DNA of 64,000 nt from Octadecabacter dasysiphoniae (GTDB lineage: Bacteria; Pseudomonadota; Alphaproteobacteria; Rhodobacterales; Rhodobacteraceae). Below, one piece after another: positions 1 through 6,925 of the stretch. A program made the translations under genes and the position numbers. The notes beneath the pieces are model-generated. The model saw only the letters and a list, made by a program, of their open reading frames with translations, had not been told where the DNA came from and made no database searches. Position 1 is the stretch's first letter. Every line of letters begins with the position of its first letter. The stretch lies in NCBI RefSeq assembly GCF_021532615.1, contig NZ_JAKGAQ010000001.1, positions 1,270,897-1,334,896 of the forward strand. The letters are read 5' to 3'.

Positions 1-237
1 ATCGCGGAAAGGTGTCGCTCAGTCGTCAGCGATCGCGGGTTTGTGCACAAGGACGCGGCCCTGCCTGTGTCGATCAGCATCGGCGCGGTCTGGATGCTGG
101 AACATTCTGAAATTGATCAGATCATGGACGCCGCGGACACGGCATTGTATGCGGCCAAAACGGGCGGGCGAAACAAGGTTGTTTTCAAGTTGGATCGTCC
201 CAAACGATTGACCCTGCCTGTGACGGCCCCGACCTAG
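1..237 (+). CDS. GGDEF-domain protein (diguanylate cyclase), 3' end only
   Basis: The frame is open from base 1 and stops with TAG at 235-237, so only the last 78 codons are present. The remnant matches the C-terminal half of a GGDEF domain: a SISIGA strand (usual form SIGVA), then an [10 protein letters not shown] helix, then the GGRNKVV motif that closes the fold. Full-length family members make cyclic di-GMP from two GTP. The GG(D/E)EF loop and any sensory domain lie upstream of the window, so catalytic competence cannot be judged. A 194-bp leader separates it from rpsB and no terminator is evident. Confidence 0.85.
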   Translation: MAERCRSVVSDRGFVHKDAALPVSISIGAVWMLEHSEIDQIMDAADTALYAAKTGGRNKVVFKLDRPKRLTLPVTAPT

Positions 238-272
238 CAAAAGCAGGTGTTGGGGCGGTGAAAAACAGCCCC

Positions 273-301
273 TTGCGCGACGGCCCAAGCCATTCTATAT
301 C
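273..301 (+). promoter_or_regulatory. Candidate sigma-70-type promoter for rpsB-tsf
   Basis: TTGCGC at 273-278 and TATATC at 296-301 are separated by exactly 17 bases. They lie about 130 bp upstream of the rpsB ATG. Spacing and hexamers fit a housekeeping alphaproteobacterial promoter. It would give a long leader, usual for ribosomal-protein operons with autogenous control. This is inference from spacing only. Confidence 0.45.
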
Positions 302-431
302 GCGCATACGAAATCCCCAGACGGGGGCGGGTGAATTGGGGAGAAATCCCAACGCATCCACCGGTTGGCAAAGCTTTTGGGCGGCGCTGATACCCCCGTC
401 CAAGGCTTATGAAACCGGAAAGGAAACGACC

Positions 432-1217
432 ATGGCTCTTCCAGAGTTTACCATGCGCCAGCTTCTCGAAGCAGGCGTACACTTCGGCCACCAGACACAG
501 CGCTGGAACCCGAAGATGCAAGAATTCATCTACGGCGCCCGCAACGGCATCCACATCATGGACCTCACACAGACGGTTCCAATGCTGGACGCTGCACTTA
601 ATGTTGTGCGCGAAACGGTTGCCAAAGGTGGCCGCGTTCTGTTCGTCGGCACCAAGCGTCAGGCGCAGAACCCGATCAAAGAAGCCGCTGAGAAATCCGC
701 ACAGTTCTACATGAACCACCGTTGGCTCGGTGGTACGCTGACCAACTGGCAGACTGTGTCCAAATCCATCCAGCGCCTCAAGAACATCGACGAAGCGTCC
801 GAGCGCGGGTTTGAAGGCCTCACCAAGAAAGAGCGTCTTGGCATGGAGCGTGAGCAGGGCAAACTCGAAGCGTCTTTGGGCGGTATCCGCGAAATGGGCG
901 GCGTGCCTGACCTGTTGTTCGTCATCGACGTCAACAAAGAAGATCTGGCCATCGCAGAAGCCAAAAAGCTGGGCATTCCGGTTGTGGCTGTTGTCGACAC
1001 CAACTGTTCGCCAAACGGGATTGATTACATCATTCCGGGCAACGACGACGCGGCCCGCGCTATTGCGCTGTACACTGACCTGGCTGCACGCGCTGCGCTG
1101 GACGGTATGACGGCACAGATGGGCGCTGCTGGCATCGACATCGGTGAGATGGAAGCCTCTGTTGAGGAAGAAATCGCAGTCGAAGCACCGGCCGCAGACG
1201 CACCTGCTGCTGAATAA
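432..1217 (+). CDS. rpsB: 30S ribosomal protein S2
   Basis: Component of the small ribosomal subunit, needed for S1 binding and translation initiation. The 261-residue product begins [20 protein letters not shown] and carries S2 hallmarks such as [27 protein letters not shown] and the PDLLFVIDV strand. The ATG at 432 was chosen because it follows AGGAAA at a good distance and starts exactly where S2 proteins start; an in-frame start at 258 would add 58 unrelated residues. The C-terminal tail is rich in Ala and Glu, common in alphaproteobacteria. It is followed by tsf after 83 bp containing a hairpin. Confidence 0.98.
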   Translation: MALPEFTMRQLLEAGVHFGHQTQRWNPKMQEFIYGARNGIHIMDLTQTVPMLDAALNVVRETVAKGGRVLFVGTKRQAQNPIKEAAEKSAQFYMNHRWLGGTLTNWQTVSKSIQRLKNIDEASERGFEGLTKKERLGMEREQGKLEASLGGIREMGGVPDLLFVIDVNKEDLAIAEAKKLGIPVVAVVDTNCSPNGIDYIIPGNDDAARAIALYTDLAARAALDGMTAQMGAAGIDIGEMEASVEEEIAVEAPAADAPAAE

Positions 1218-1244
1218 GCCGCAAACGCGACTGACTTGAATTTC

Positions 1245-1271
1245 GGATGCGGGGGCAGGGCCTTCGCATCC
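1245..1271 (+). terminator. Intercistronic hairpin between rpsB and tsf (possible attenuator)
   Basis: GGATGCG at 1245-1251 pairs perfectly with CGCATCC at 1265-1271 across a 13-base loop and is followed by TTT. The short T run makes it at most a partial terminator. Partial read-through between rpsB and tsf is well known in other bacteria and would set the S2 to EF-Ts ratio. Confidence 0.5.
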
Positions 1272-1300
1272 TTTCAATCCAATTCCTAAAGGAGACCAAC

Positions 1301-2173
1301 ATGGCGATCACAGCTGCATTGGTAAAAGAACTGCGCGACAGCACAGGCGCAGGCATGATGGACGCAAAGAAAGCGTTGACAGAAACAGACGGCGACATGG
1401 AAGCGGCGGTCGATTGGCTGCGCACCAAGGGTCTTGCGAAAGCGGCCAAGAAGTCCGGACGCACGGCGGCCGAGGGCCTCGTGGCTGTCGCAGTGTCGGG
1501 CGGCAAGGGTATCGCGGTTGAAGTGAACTCCGAGACTGACTTTGTCGGCAAGAACGCTGATTTCCAGAAGATGGTTGCGGCCATCGCGGACGTTGCGTTG
1601 ACGGTTGATGATGTTGACGCGCTGAAAGCGGCTGACATGGGCGGCAAGTCCGTTGAGCAGACTGTGACAGACGCAGTTGCGATCATCGGTGAAAACATGT
1701 CCGTACGCCGCATGAGCGCGCTGTCCGGGGAGACTGTTGTGTCCTACGTGCACAACGCTGCGGCACCTGGCATGGGCAAAATCGGTGTTCTAGTTGCGAT
1801 GCAGGGCGGCGACGAAGCCTTGGGCAAACAGATTGCGATGCACATTGCTGCGGTGAACCCGGCTGCGTTGTCCGAAGACGATATGGACGCGGCTGTTGTT
1901 GAAAAAGAAAAGCAGGTCCAGATGGATATCGCACGCGAGTCCGGTAAGCCTGAAGCGGTGATCGAAAAGATGATCGTTGGCCGTATGAAAAAGTTCGTTG
2001 GTGAATCCACATTGCTGAACCAAGCGTTCGTCGTGAACCCTGACGTAACAGTCGGGCAGGCGGCCGCGGATGCAGGCGCGACCATCACAGGGTTCGCCCG
2101 TTTGGAAGTCGGCGAAGGCATCGAAGTCGAAAAAGAAGATTTCGCGGCTGAAGTTGCGAAAATGAACTCTTAA
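1301..2173 (+). CDS. tsf: Translation elongation factor Ts
   Basis: Cytoplasmic nucleotide-exchange factor that regenerates EF-Tu-GTP. The 290-residue protein starts [20 protein letters not shown], the typical UBA-like N-terminal domain. It contains the SETDFVGKN segment of the EF-Tu-contacting region and ends in the usual dimerisation and C-terminal module. The ATG at 1301 is preceded by AAAGGAGACC, a near-ideal ribosome binding site. It is transcribed with rpsB and closed by a strong terminator. Confidence 0.98.
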   Translation: MAITAALVKELRDSTGAGMMDAKKALTETDGDMEAAVDWLRTKGLAKAAKKSGRTAAEGLVAVAVSGGKGIAVEVNSETDFVGKNADFQKMVAAIADVALTVDDVDALKAADMGGKSVEQTVTDAVAIIGENMSVRRMSALSGETVVSYVHNAAAPGMGKIGVLVAMQGGDEALGKQIAMHIAAVNPAALSEDDMDAAVVEKEKQVQMDIARESGKPEAVIEKMIVGRMKKFVGESTLLNQAFVVNPDVTVGQAAADAGATITGFARLEVGEGIEVEKEDFAAEVAKMNS

Positions 2174-2206
2174 GGCGAAACATTAATTTTCATCTGTAAG
2201 GTATTG

Positions 2207-2237
2207 AAAAGCCGTTCCTTTATTGGGGCGGCTTTTT
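2207..2237 (+). terminator. Rho-independent terminator of rpsB-tsf
   Basis: GCCGTTCC (2211-2218) pairs with GGGGCGGC (2225-2232), including two G-U pairs, around a 6-base loop. It is flanked by AAAA upstream and TTTTT (2233-2237) downstream. Confidence 0.85.
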
Positions 2238-2574
2238 GCGTTTCGGCGCGTATCGGCGGCCCTTGCCTCGGGAGAAGGAAGGACCGCCTTAGCCGCGCAT
2301 CTCAGGGATAAGGTAGAAAAACACACGACGACGTATTGTGCCGATCTAACAAGGCTTAGCCCGACCAGATCGGCGTCCGGTTTCCCGGCACGGATAAGCT
2401 TGCCTTGTAATTCCAAGGGGTCAAACCCGCTGTTCCCAGGCCTTAGGCCACCACTCACGGAACAGGGTTAGATTGACATTAACGTAGCGTAAACCACAGT
2501 CAGGGAATCCCTACCTTTGGCAATTATCTGTCGTGTGACCTAAGGGAAAACGTAAGGATCGGTCTTGTGCCTGC
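2238..2574. other. Gene-free 337-bp stretch with several inverted repeats
   Basis: No reading frame here resembles a known protein; the short frames on both strands start inside the tsf terminator or lack ribosome binding sites. Inverted repeats are clustered: GCCGATCT 2340-2347 with AGATCGGC 2367-2374; CCTTG 2403-2407 with CAAGG 2414-2418; GGG 2418-2420 with CCC 2426-2428; CTGTTCC 2430-2436 with GGAACAG 2459-2465. A structured RNA is possible, but it matches no RNA family I recognise. Confidence 0.4.
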
Positions 2575-3327
2575 CTAGGCCGCTTCGGATTCGATCACGA
2601 ACATCTGGTTATAAAAAGCAGCCTTTAGAACGGCTTGCGCGGTGGTTTCGACGTCCAGCGTTTCGCGTGCGAGGCGTAGGTGTTTTTCGATTGTTGCGGG
2701 CGTGAGTTCGAGCAAGATCGCGATGTCCTGGGTGGTTTTTCCGTCACCGACCCATTGCAAAACCTCGCGCTGGCGCTTTGTCAGGCTGCGCTGGGAATAC
2801 GGCAGGGTCTGGATTTTCAGGTGCATGACGTTGTTGATGACCGTGATTTCATCGCCGTGCTTGTCCCAGATGGCATCAACTTGATCCTGTGACATGCCGA
2901 TTTCCGCCGTCAGCGCCGTCGCGCCCTTGGTGCGTTCTGTGACGCTGAGAAAGCTGATTGTGTAGCCTGCGGTGACATTTTGGGACAGATTGAACGCCAC
3001 AACGTCCTTTTCATCGTCGGTCAGGTTGCCGGGCACCGACATCCAGCGCCAGCTGCACGGGCCTGTGTTGGCCAAAGCCCAGCGGATCATTGGTGCTTTG
3101 TTGATGTGACCTTTGCCTAAGAACTGTTCCATGTAGCTGTCGCCGTGGTTTGTTAGCAAAACCCAATCCTGGGGATCACCCAGCGACGTGCCGCTGCGGT
3201 AGCGCGTGAAACCGTAGATGATGCGATCAAACCCGTAGGAGGCCATGCGTTCAGAGTGCAGCGCCCAGAGGGTCTCGACGGTTGGGGCGTTGGTGATCGC
3301 GTCCAGGTGTTGTGTCAAAGTGGCCAT
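2575..3327 (-). CDS. LuxR-family solo regulator with atypical ligand pocket
   Basis: 250 residues: an N-terminal autoinducer-binding-type domain (about 15-165) and a C-terminal LuxR helix-turn-helix (about 181-236; SLTKRQREVLQWVGDGKT, then a recognition helix around TPATIEKHLRLA). No luxI-type synthase lies in the window. Aligning by spacing to TraR, the invariant Pro71 and Trp85 are kept (P79, W93) and Gly113 is kept (G121). Trp57, Tyr61 and Asp70, which contact the acyl-homoserine lactone, correspond to Y65, F69 and A78. It may therefore bind another signal or be ligand-independent. It is a single gene flanked by two long intergenic regions. The ATG at 3325-3327 is the natural family start. 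Confidence 0.88.
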   Translation of the reverse strand: MATLTQHLDAITNAPTVETLWALHSERMASYGFDRIIYGFTRYRSGTSLGDPQDWVLLTNHGDSYMEQFLGKGHINKAPMIRWALANTGPCSWRWMSVPGNLTDDEKDVVAFNLSQNVTAGYTISFLSVTERTKGATALTAEIGMSQDQVDAIWDKHGDEITVINNVMHLKIQTLPYSQRSLTKRQREVLQWVGDGKTTQDIAILLELTPATIEKHLRLARETLDVETTAQAVLKAAFYNQMFVIESEAA

Positions 3328-3732
3328 GGGGAATTGGTAGCATTGTTTGCATGAGGCAGGAAAGAAAATTTGACCTTACAGTCAATCCTGTGAGGAGCGT
3401 GGCGTAAGATATTGGCAAGACAGGGTTATTATGCGGTTTCGGATATTAGTATATTTTACATAATACTCATTATGCGAATAACGCGTATGTTTAACCGTAA
3501 AGCTAAACCATCGCCTATCTGCGATTCAGGACTGTCACCCGCCCTTAATGACCGCATTCGTCTATGCCCATGACCCGATGAACGGCAATCGTGGCTGAAA
3601 TCCCGGATGTCATAAAACGTTCATGAAATTGTTACACGGCTCTAATCCGCTGACCATGAGCGGTTCAAGCGTATGAAGCAGTGTTGATCCCAGAGGTGCC
3701 CGACCCGCGGTGCCGATCAAAGGATCAATACC
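3328..3732. other. 405-bp intergenic region between luxR-type gene and DUF4956 operon
   Basis: The part next to the luxR-type gene is AT-rich (about 3430-3490, with repeated TATT/ATAC stretches) and probably holds its promoter. The distal part holds a three-unit PHO-box-like array (3607-3635). TCTAAT at 3641-3646 is a possible -10. No further gene is supported. Confidence 0.5.
3607..3635 (+). promoter_or_regulatory. PHO-box-like array upstream of DUF4956/VTC genes
   Basis: Three 7-mers start exactly 11 bp apart: ATGTCAT (3607), CGTTCAT (3618) and TTGTTAC (3629), separated by the A-rich 4-mers AAAA and GAAA. The known PhoB box is CTGTCAT-like 7-mers at 11-bp period, and the first unit matches at 6 of 7. 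It sits 98 bp before the DUF4956 start codon. PhoB itself is encoded at 54272-54952. Confidence 0.7.
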
Positions 3733-4308
3733 ATGCTCGAACAGTTGCTCACGTCTGAAATGCCTATCCGGTTTGCCATCAATGTCGTTGCCATGTTGGC
3801 ACTGGTGTTCGGGCTGTACTATCGCCGCTACCGCGACAAAGAACTTGTCACGGCGGCGTCCCTTTTCAACATCTTTGCGTTTGGCGTTTTGACAATCCTG
3901 TCGTCTGTCGAGTTCAGTCTGGCCGCCGGTTTCGGACTGTTCGCGATCCTTGCTCTTTTTACGCTGAGGTCAGAACAGATTTCCAAAGTCGAAATCACGT
4001 ACTTCTTTGGCTCCATTGCGATCGCGGTTATCTGTTCGATCCAAGGGACTGAGCTTGCCTTTGTTGGCGTGATCGTTTCGTTGGTGCTGATCGGTGCATG
4101 GGCGCTGGATCATCCGCGCATCCTGCGATCTGCCGATGGTGTGAAAATCACCCTAGACAAGATTGACCCGCACGCCCTGTCCGACCCCGAAGCCATGCGC
4201 AAAGACCTGTCCGGTCGTCTGGGTGTGGATGTGATGTCTTACCAGATCACAGCACTTGATTACATCAACGATATGGCGCGCATCAACGTGTTTTTCCGCA
4301 AAACCTGA
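3733..4308 (+). CDS. DUF4956 family membrane protein
   Basis: 191 residues with about four predicted membrane segments in the first 130 (around 12-30, 40-60, 62-78 and 92-125), then a soluble C-terminal domain of about 65 residues. The motif GLFAILALFTLRSEQISK followed by VEITYFFG is diagnostic of DUF4956, a family of unknown function repeatedly found beside VTC-domain polyphosphate polymerases. The ATG follows AAAGGATC. It lies 21 bp upstream of the VTC gene, clearly in one operon, under a PHO-box-like site. A role in membrane anchoring or in a channel for polyphosphate is inference. Confidence 0.85.
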   Translation: MLEQLLTSEMPIRFAINVVAMLALVFGLYYRRYRDKELVTAASLFNIFAFGVLTILSSVEFSLAAGFGLFAILALFTLRSEQISKVEITYFFGSIAIAVICSIQGTELAFVGVIVSLVLIGAWALDHPRILRSADGVKITLDKIDPHALSDPEAMRKDLSGRLGVDVMSYQITALDYINDMARINVFFRKT

Positions 4309-4329
4309 ACGAGCATTGAGGAGATCGAT

Positions 4330-5109
4330 ATGGATCATGCTATCGCAACGACGCTTGCGGCATTGAACACCATCAGCCTTGACGGGTTGAATGAAAAAGC
4401 CGCGATGCTTGAACGGCTGGACAACAAATATATCTTGCCAGCCAGTTCATTCCGCCCTGCACTAATGAAGTTTTCAGAGCATTTTGATGTGCTGGAAATC
4501 GAAGGAAAACGCGCATTCACCTACGCAACGAAATACTATGATGATCCGGAATTGCGCGGGTATTACGACCACCATCAAGGCCGCCGTAAACGTTGCAAGG
4601 TTCGGGTCCGTGAGTATGTCGACGCCGGTTTCAGTTTCTTGGAAGTCAAGCTGAAGGACAAACGCAAAGTGACCGTCAAAAAACGGTTGAAGGTGATGGA
4701 TCCAGCCAACCCCCTTTCTGCCGAGGCGGTTGATTTCATCGAGGACCAATACCGCGGCATATACGCGGAGGCATTCGGCAAGAGCCTCCATTTTGTCATC
4801 GCGATGAACTACGAGCGCATCACACTGGTCGCAAAGGACGGCGGTGAGCGGATGACAATCGACACAAGCCTGCAATTTGAGGCCAACGATGTCGTGCGGA
4901 CGGTCCAGCCCGATATGTTCATTATTGAAACCAAGTCGGCGCGCGGAAACGGGATCGCTGACAAAATCCTGCGAAGCCATCACCTGCACCCGACCAAGAG
5001 CTGTTCAAAATACTGTATCGGTATGGCGTCGACAGGTTCGGTTTCACGCCGGAACCGGTTCCTGCCTGCGCTCAAACGGCTCCGTCTTACTGACGCACAG
5101 ATCGCCTGA
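4330..5109 (+). CDS. VTC-domain polyphosphate polymerase
   Basis: 259 residues spanning one VTC-type triphosphate-tunnel domain. In yeast Vtc4 this fold makes polyphosphate from ATP, with basic tunnel residues and a metal-binding Glu. Corresponding positions are visible: K33 in LDNKYIL, the basic strand GRRKRCKVRVREY (85-96), E105/K107 in FLEVKLK, R163 in NYERI, R174 in RMTID, E200/K202 in IIETKS, and K223/K227 in TKSCSKY. All tunnel strands appear intact, so an active enzyme is expected. There is no signal peptide or membrane segment, so DUF4956 would be the membrane partner. RBS GAGGAGAT precedes the ATG. Confidence 0.9.
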   Translation: MDHAIATTLAALNTISLDGLNEKAAMLERLDNKYILPASSFRPALMKFSEHFDVLEIEGKRAFTYATKYYDDPELRGYYDHHQGRRKRCKVRVREYVDAGFSFLEVKLKDKRKVTVKKRLKVMDPANPLSAEAVDFIEDQYRGIYAEAFGKSLHFVIAMNYERITLVAKDGGERMTIDTSLQFEANDVVRTVQPDMFIIETKSARGNGIADKILRSHHLHPTKSCSKYCIGMASTGSVSRRNRFLPALKRLRLTDAQIA

Positions 5110-5184
5110 ATTTCGACGGTCAATTTGATGTCGGGGTCTATTCAGGATCGACAAGATCACGCCCCTGCCCCCGTTTTGCGGTCT

Positions 5185-5213
5185 TGTTCATCTGACGTTC
5201 ATGTCACTGACAC
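5185..5213 (+). promoter_or_regulatory. PHO-box-like array upstream of the EF-hand gene
   Basis: Three 7-mers at 11-bp period: TGTTCAT (5185), CGTTCAT (5196; identical to the middle unit of the 3607 array) and CTGACAC (5207; 6 of 7 to CTGTCAC). It lies 50 bp before the chosen EF-hand start and overlaps an earlier ATG at 5201, arguing against that start. Confidence 0.7.
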
Positions 5214-5263
5214 GATCTATGTCATTTGCCATCGTTAAGCCGTCTTGGATTGGGACATGGGAT

Positions 5264-5689
5264 ATGGATTTGGGTACGCCATTCTGTCGATTGAAGGATT
5301 GCGATCAACAAAGAACGTGGGTGCGGGTTCGCCGCCTTGCCGCGGTTCTTGTTGCGTCAACGACACTTGTTTTCAGTCTTTCGAGCGAGGCGTCTGCCCA
5401 AACGGCCAGTTTTCGGTCCGTAGACACAAATGGTGACGGTGTCCTTGATCGCGAAGAACTTGAAGCGGCTTTCGGTCAGGCGGGCGCGCGCACCCTTCTT
5501 TCGACATTGGATCGCAACAACGACGGCCTCATTACCATCCCTGAGCTTCGTGCAACGCAAGACGAGGACGAGCGGTCCCCGACCAGCCGCGATGATGATC
5601 GCAATGATGATGATGACAGAAACGACAGTGATGACGATGATGATGATGATGATGATGATGATGACGACGGCGGTGACGATGATGATTAG
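5264..5689 (+). CDS. Secreted EF-hand protein with poly-aspartate tail
   Basis: 141 residues from the ATG at 5264, chosen because earlier ATGs at 5201 and 5219 overlap or abut the PHO-box-like array; a GTG at 5321 is also possible. A hydrophobic segment (about 25-42) ends in EASAQ, a plausible signal-peptidase site near residue 45. Two canonical EF-hand loops follow, DTNGDGVLDREE (54-65) and DRNNDGLITIPE (83-94), both with all Ca2+ ligands. The tail from about 100 to 141 is mostly Asp, coded partly by a GAT run. It is probably a periplasmic or surface Ca2+-binding protein. It follows the VTC gene by 154 bp and has its own regulatory site. Confidence 0.8.
   Translation: MDLGTPFCRLKDCDQQRTWVRVRRLAAVLVASTTLVFSLSSEASAQTASFRSVDTNGDGVLDREELEAAFGQAGARTLLSTLDRNNDGLITIPELRATQDEDERSPTSRDDDRNDDDDRNDSDDDDDDDDDDDDDGGDDDD
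5636..5662 (+). repeat. (GAT)9 in-frame trinucleotide repeat
   Basis: Nine uninterrupted GAT units code for Asp in the EF-hand protein tail; flanking GAC/GAT codons extend the acidic run from about 5589 to 5686. Slippage would change tail length without a frameshift. Confidence 0.95.
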
Positions 5690-5748
5690 GCAGTTTGGCC
5701 AAGCGTTTCGTTTGGTGCTGTCACTTTCCCATCAGCTGCGCGTCAAAC

Positions 5749-5766
5749 AGTTCATCTCTTGTTCAC
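5749..5766 (+). promoter_or_regulatory. PHO-box-like pair upstream of the P-loop NTPase operon
   Basis: AGTTCAT (5749) and TGTTCAC (5760) start 11 bp apart, 95 bp before the next start codon; TGTTCAC is close to the TGTTCAT unit of the 5185 array. A perfect CTGTCAC at 5718-5724 lies upstream but out of register. Weaker than the other arrays. Confidence 0.5.
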
Positions 5767-5860
5767 CTGAATGAATGCGCGGCCTTCATTTGGTTTTGAA
5801 AGGGTTGTCACGTGGTGCTGGCAAAACGATCGCATCGAAACGCCCAAACGGAGCAATACA

Positions 5861-6925
5861 ATGACCTTATTCACCAACATTTCCCCATCGATGTGCGATG
5901 TCGCAAAATGGTCCTTCACGACCCGTCGTGTCGACCGTTCCGATGTCTGTGGCATATCCACACAGATGTCGTGCGCCACAGCCGGAGACTTGATCCTGTG
6001 CGAGATCGCAGAGATCGGCCAGCACAAGAAAATTCAGCTTGCGGAACGCCGGGTTTCAATCAGCTACCCCGGTGATCTTGTGGTCCTGTGCCTTGGTGAT
6101 CGCTATGCGCCCGATCAGTTCCTTGCAAGTGCCATCATCGACGATGATCTGATTGATCTTGTTGCCGGTGGCGGCGTTGCCGGACGCGTCGACGCGGCAC
6201 ATGTCAGAATGGACGAACCAACCCGATTGAAGCCCCTTGGCCTTTTGACGGGGGCGAACGGTCAGGTCTTGAACGTTGATGATTATGCCCTGCAGCCCCT
6301 GCCCGCCAATGATCAGGTCACGGTGATTGGTGTGTTCGGCGCGTCCATGAATTCGGGCAAGACAACAGCGGCATCAAGCCTTGCCCATGGCCTGATCAAG
6401 TCGGGGTATTGTGTCGCGGGTGTCAAAGCGACGGGCACAGGGGCCTTCGGTGATTTCAACAGCTTTGAAGACGGCGGTGCCCCGGCCCTCGATTTTACAG
6501 ATGTCGGGATGGCCACAACTTACCGCATGCCGCTTGACCGGATTGAACAGGGCTTTGATACGTTGGTGGCGACCGCGGCATCCAGAGGCGCCGAAGTGGT
6601 CGTGGTCGAGATTGCAGATGGTGTGTTTCAGCAGGAAACCCGCGCAATTCTGAAATCTTCACGGATCAAGGACCGCTTGGACGGTATTCTTTTCGCCGCA
6701 CCTGATGCGCTGAGCGCATTGGGGGGCGTGACTGTCTTGGAACGAGACGGGCTTCGCCCATTTGCGATTTCGGGCATGGTGAGCTGTTCACCCTTGGCGG
6801 CGGCGGAAGCCGCGGAAATCACCGCCCGCCCGATCTTGACCCGCGAAGATCTTTGGACACCAGAGAAAATAGAAACACATGTCGTGCCACTTATGCGCGA
6901 CAGATCGGCAAACGTGGCTGCATGA
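5861..6925 (+). CDS. P-loop NTPase, DUF1611/MobB-like
   Basis: 354 residues. The C-terminal half has a Walker A GASMNSGKT (160-168), then GVKATGTGAFGDFN and an acidic segment with DGGAPALDFTD, then a hydrophobic strand VVVVEIADG. This is the layout of the dethiobiotin-synthetase-like P-loop proteins that include DUF1611 (DgcN-type) and MobB. The N-terminal half (1-150) is beta-rich and I do not recognise it; it does not obviously match the usual DUF1611 N-domain. The ATG at 5861 follows ACGGAGC; an in-frame start at 5771 has no ribosome binding site and overlaps the PHO-box-like region. It overlaps the next gene by ATGA, so is cotranscribed with the ABC-like and two-component genes. Substrate unknown. 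Confidence 0.65.
   Translation: MTLFTNISPSMCDVAKWSFTTRRVDRSDVCGISTQMSCATAGDLILCEIAEIGQHKKIQLAERRVSISYPGDLVVLCLGDRYAPDQFLASAIIDDDLIDLVAGGGVAGRVDAAHVRMDEPTRLKPLGLLTGANGQVLNVDDYALQPLPANDQVTVIGVFGASMNSGKTTAASSLAHGLIKSGYCVAGVKATGTGAFGDFNSFEDGGAPALDFTDVGMATTYRMPLDRIEQGFDTLVATAASRGAEVVVVEIADGVFQQETRAILKSSRIKDRLDGILFAAPDALSALGGVTVLERDGLRPFAISGMVSCSPLAAAEAAEITARPILTREDLWTPEKIETHVVPLMRDRSANVAA

Noticed and set aside
234..1277. 347-codon minus-strand frame opposite rpsB
   Set aside because: Lies entirely across rpsB and its leader with no recognisable domain or ribosome binding site.
2380..2450. tRNA-like arms
   Set aside because: Only isolated short stems; no acceptor stem, D-arm or standard T-loop can be fitted.
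2223..2471. 82-codon frame downstream of tsf
   Set aside because: Starts inside the tsf terminator, has no RBS and no recognisable features.
5201..5263. Earlier start codons (5201, 5219) for the EF-hand protein
   Set aside because: They overlap or abut the PHO-box-like array and would have to precede the transcription start.
5718..5724. Perfect CTGTCAC as a separate PHO box
   Set aside because: Single unit without a partner at 11 bp; mentioned only as context for the 5749 pair.
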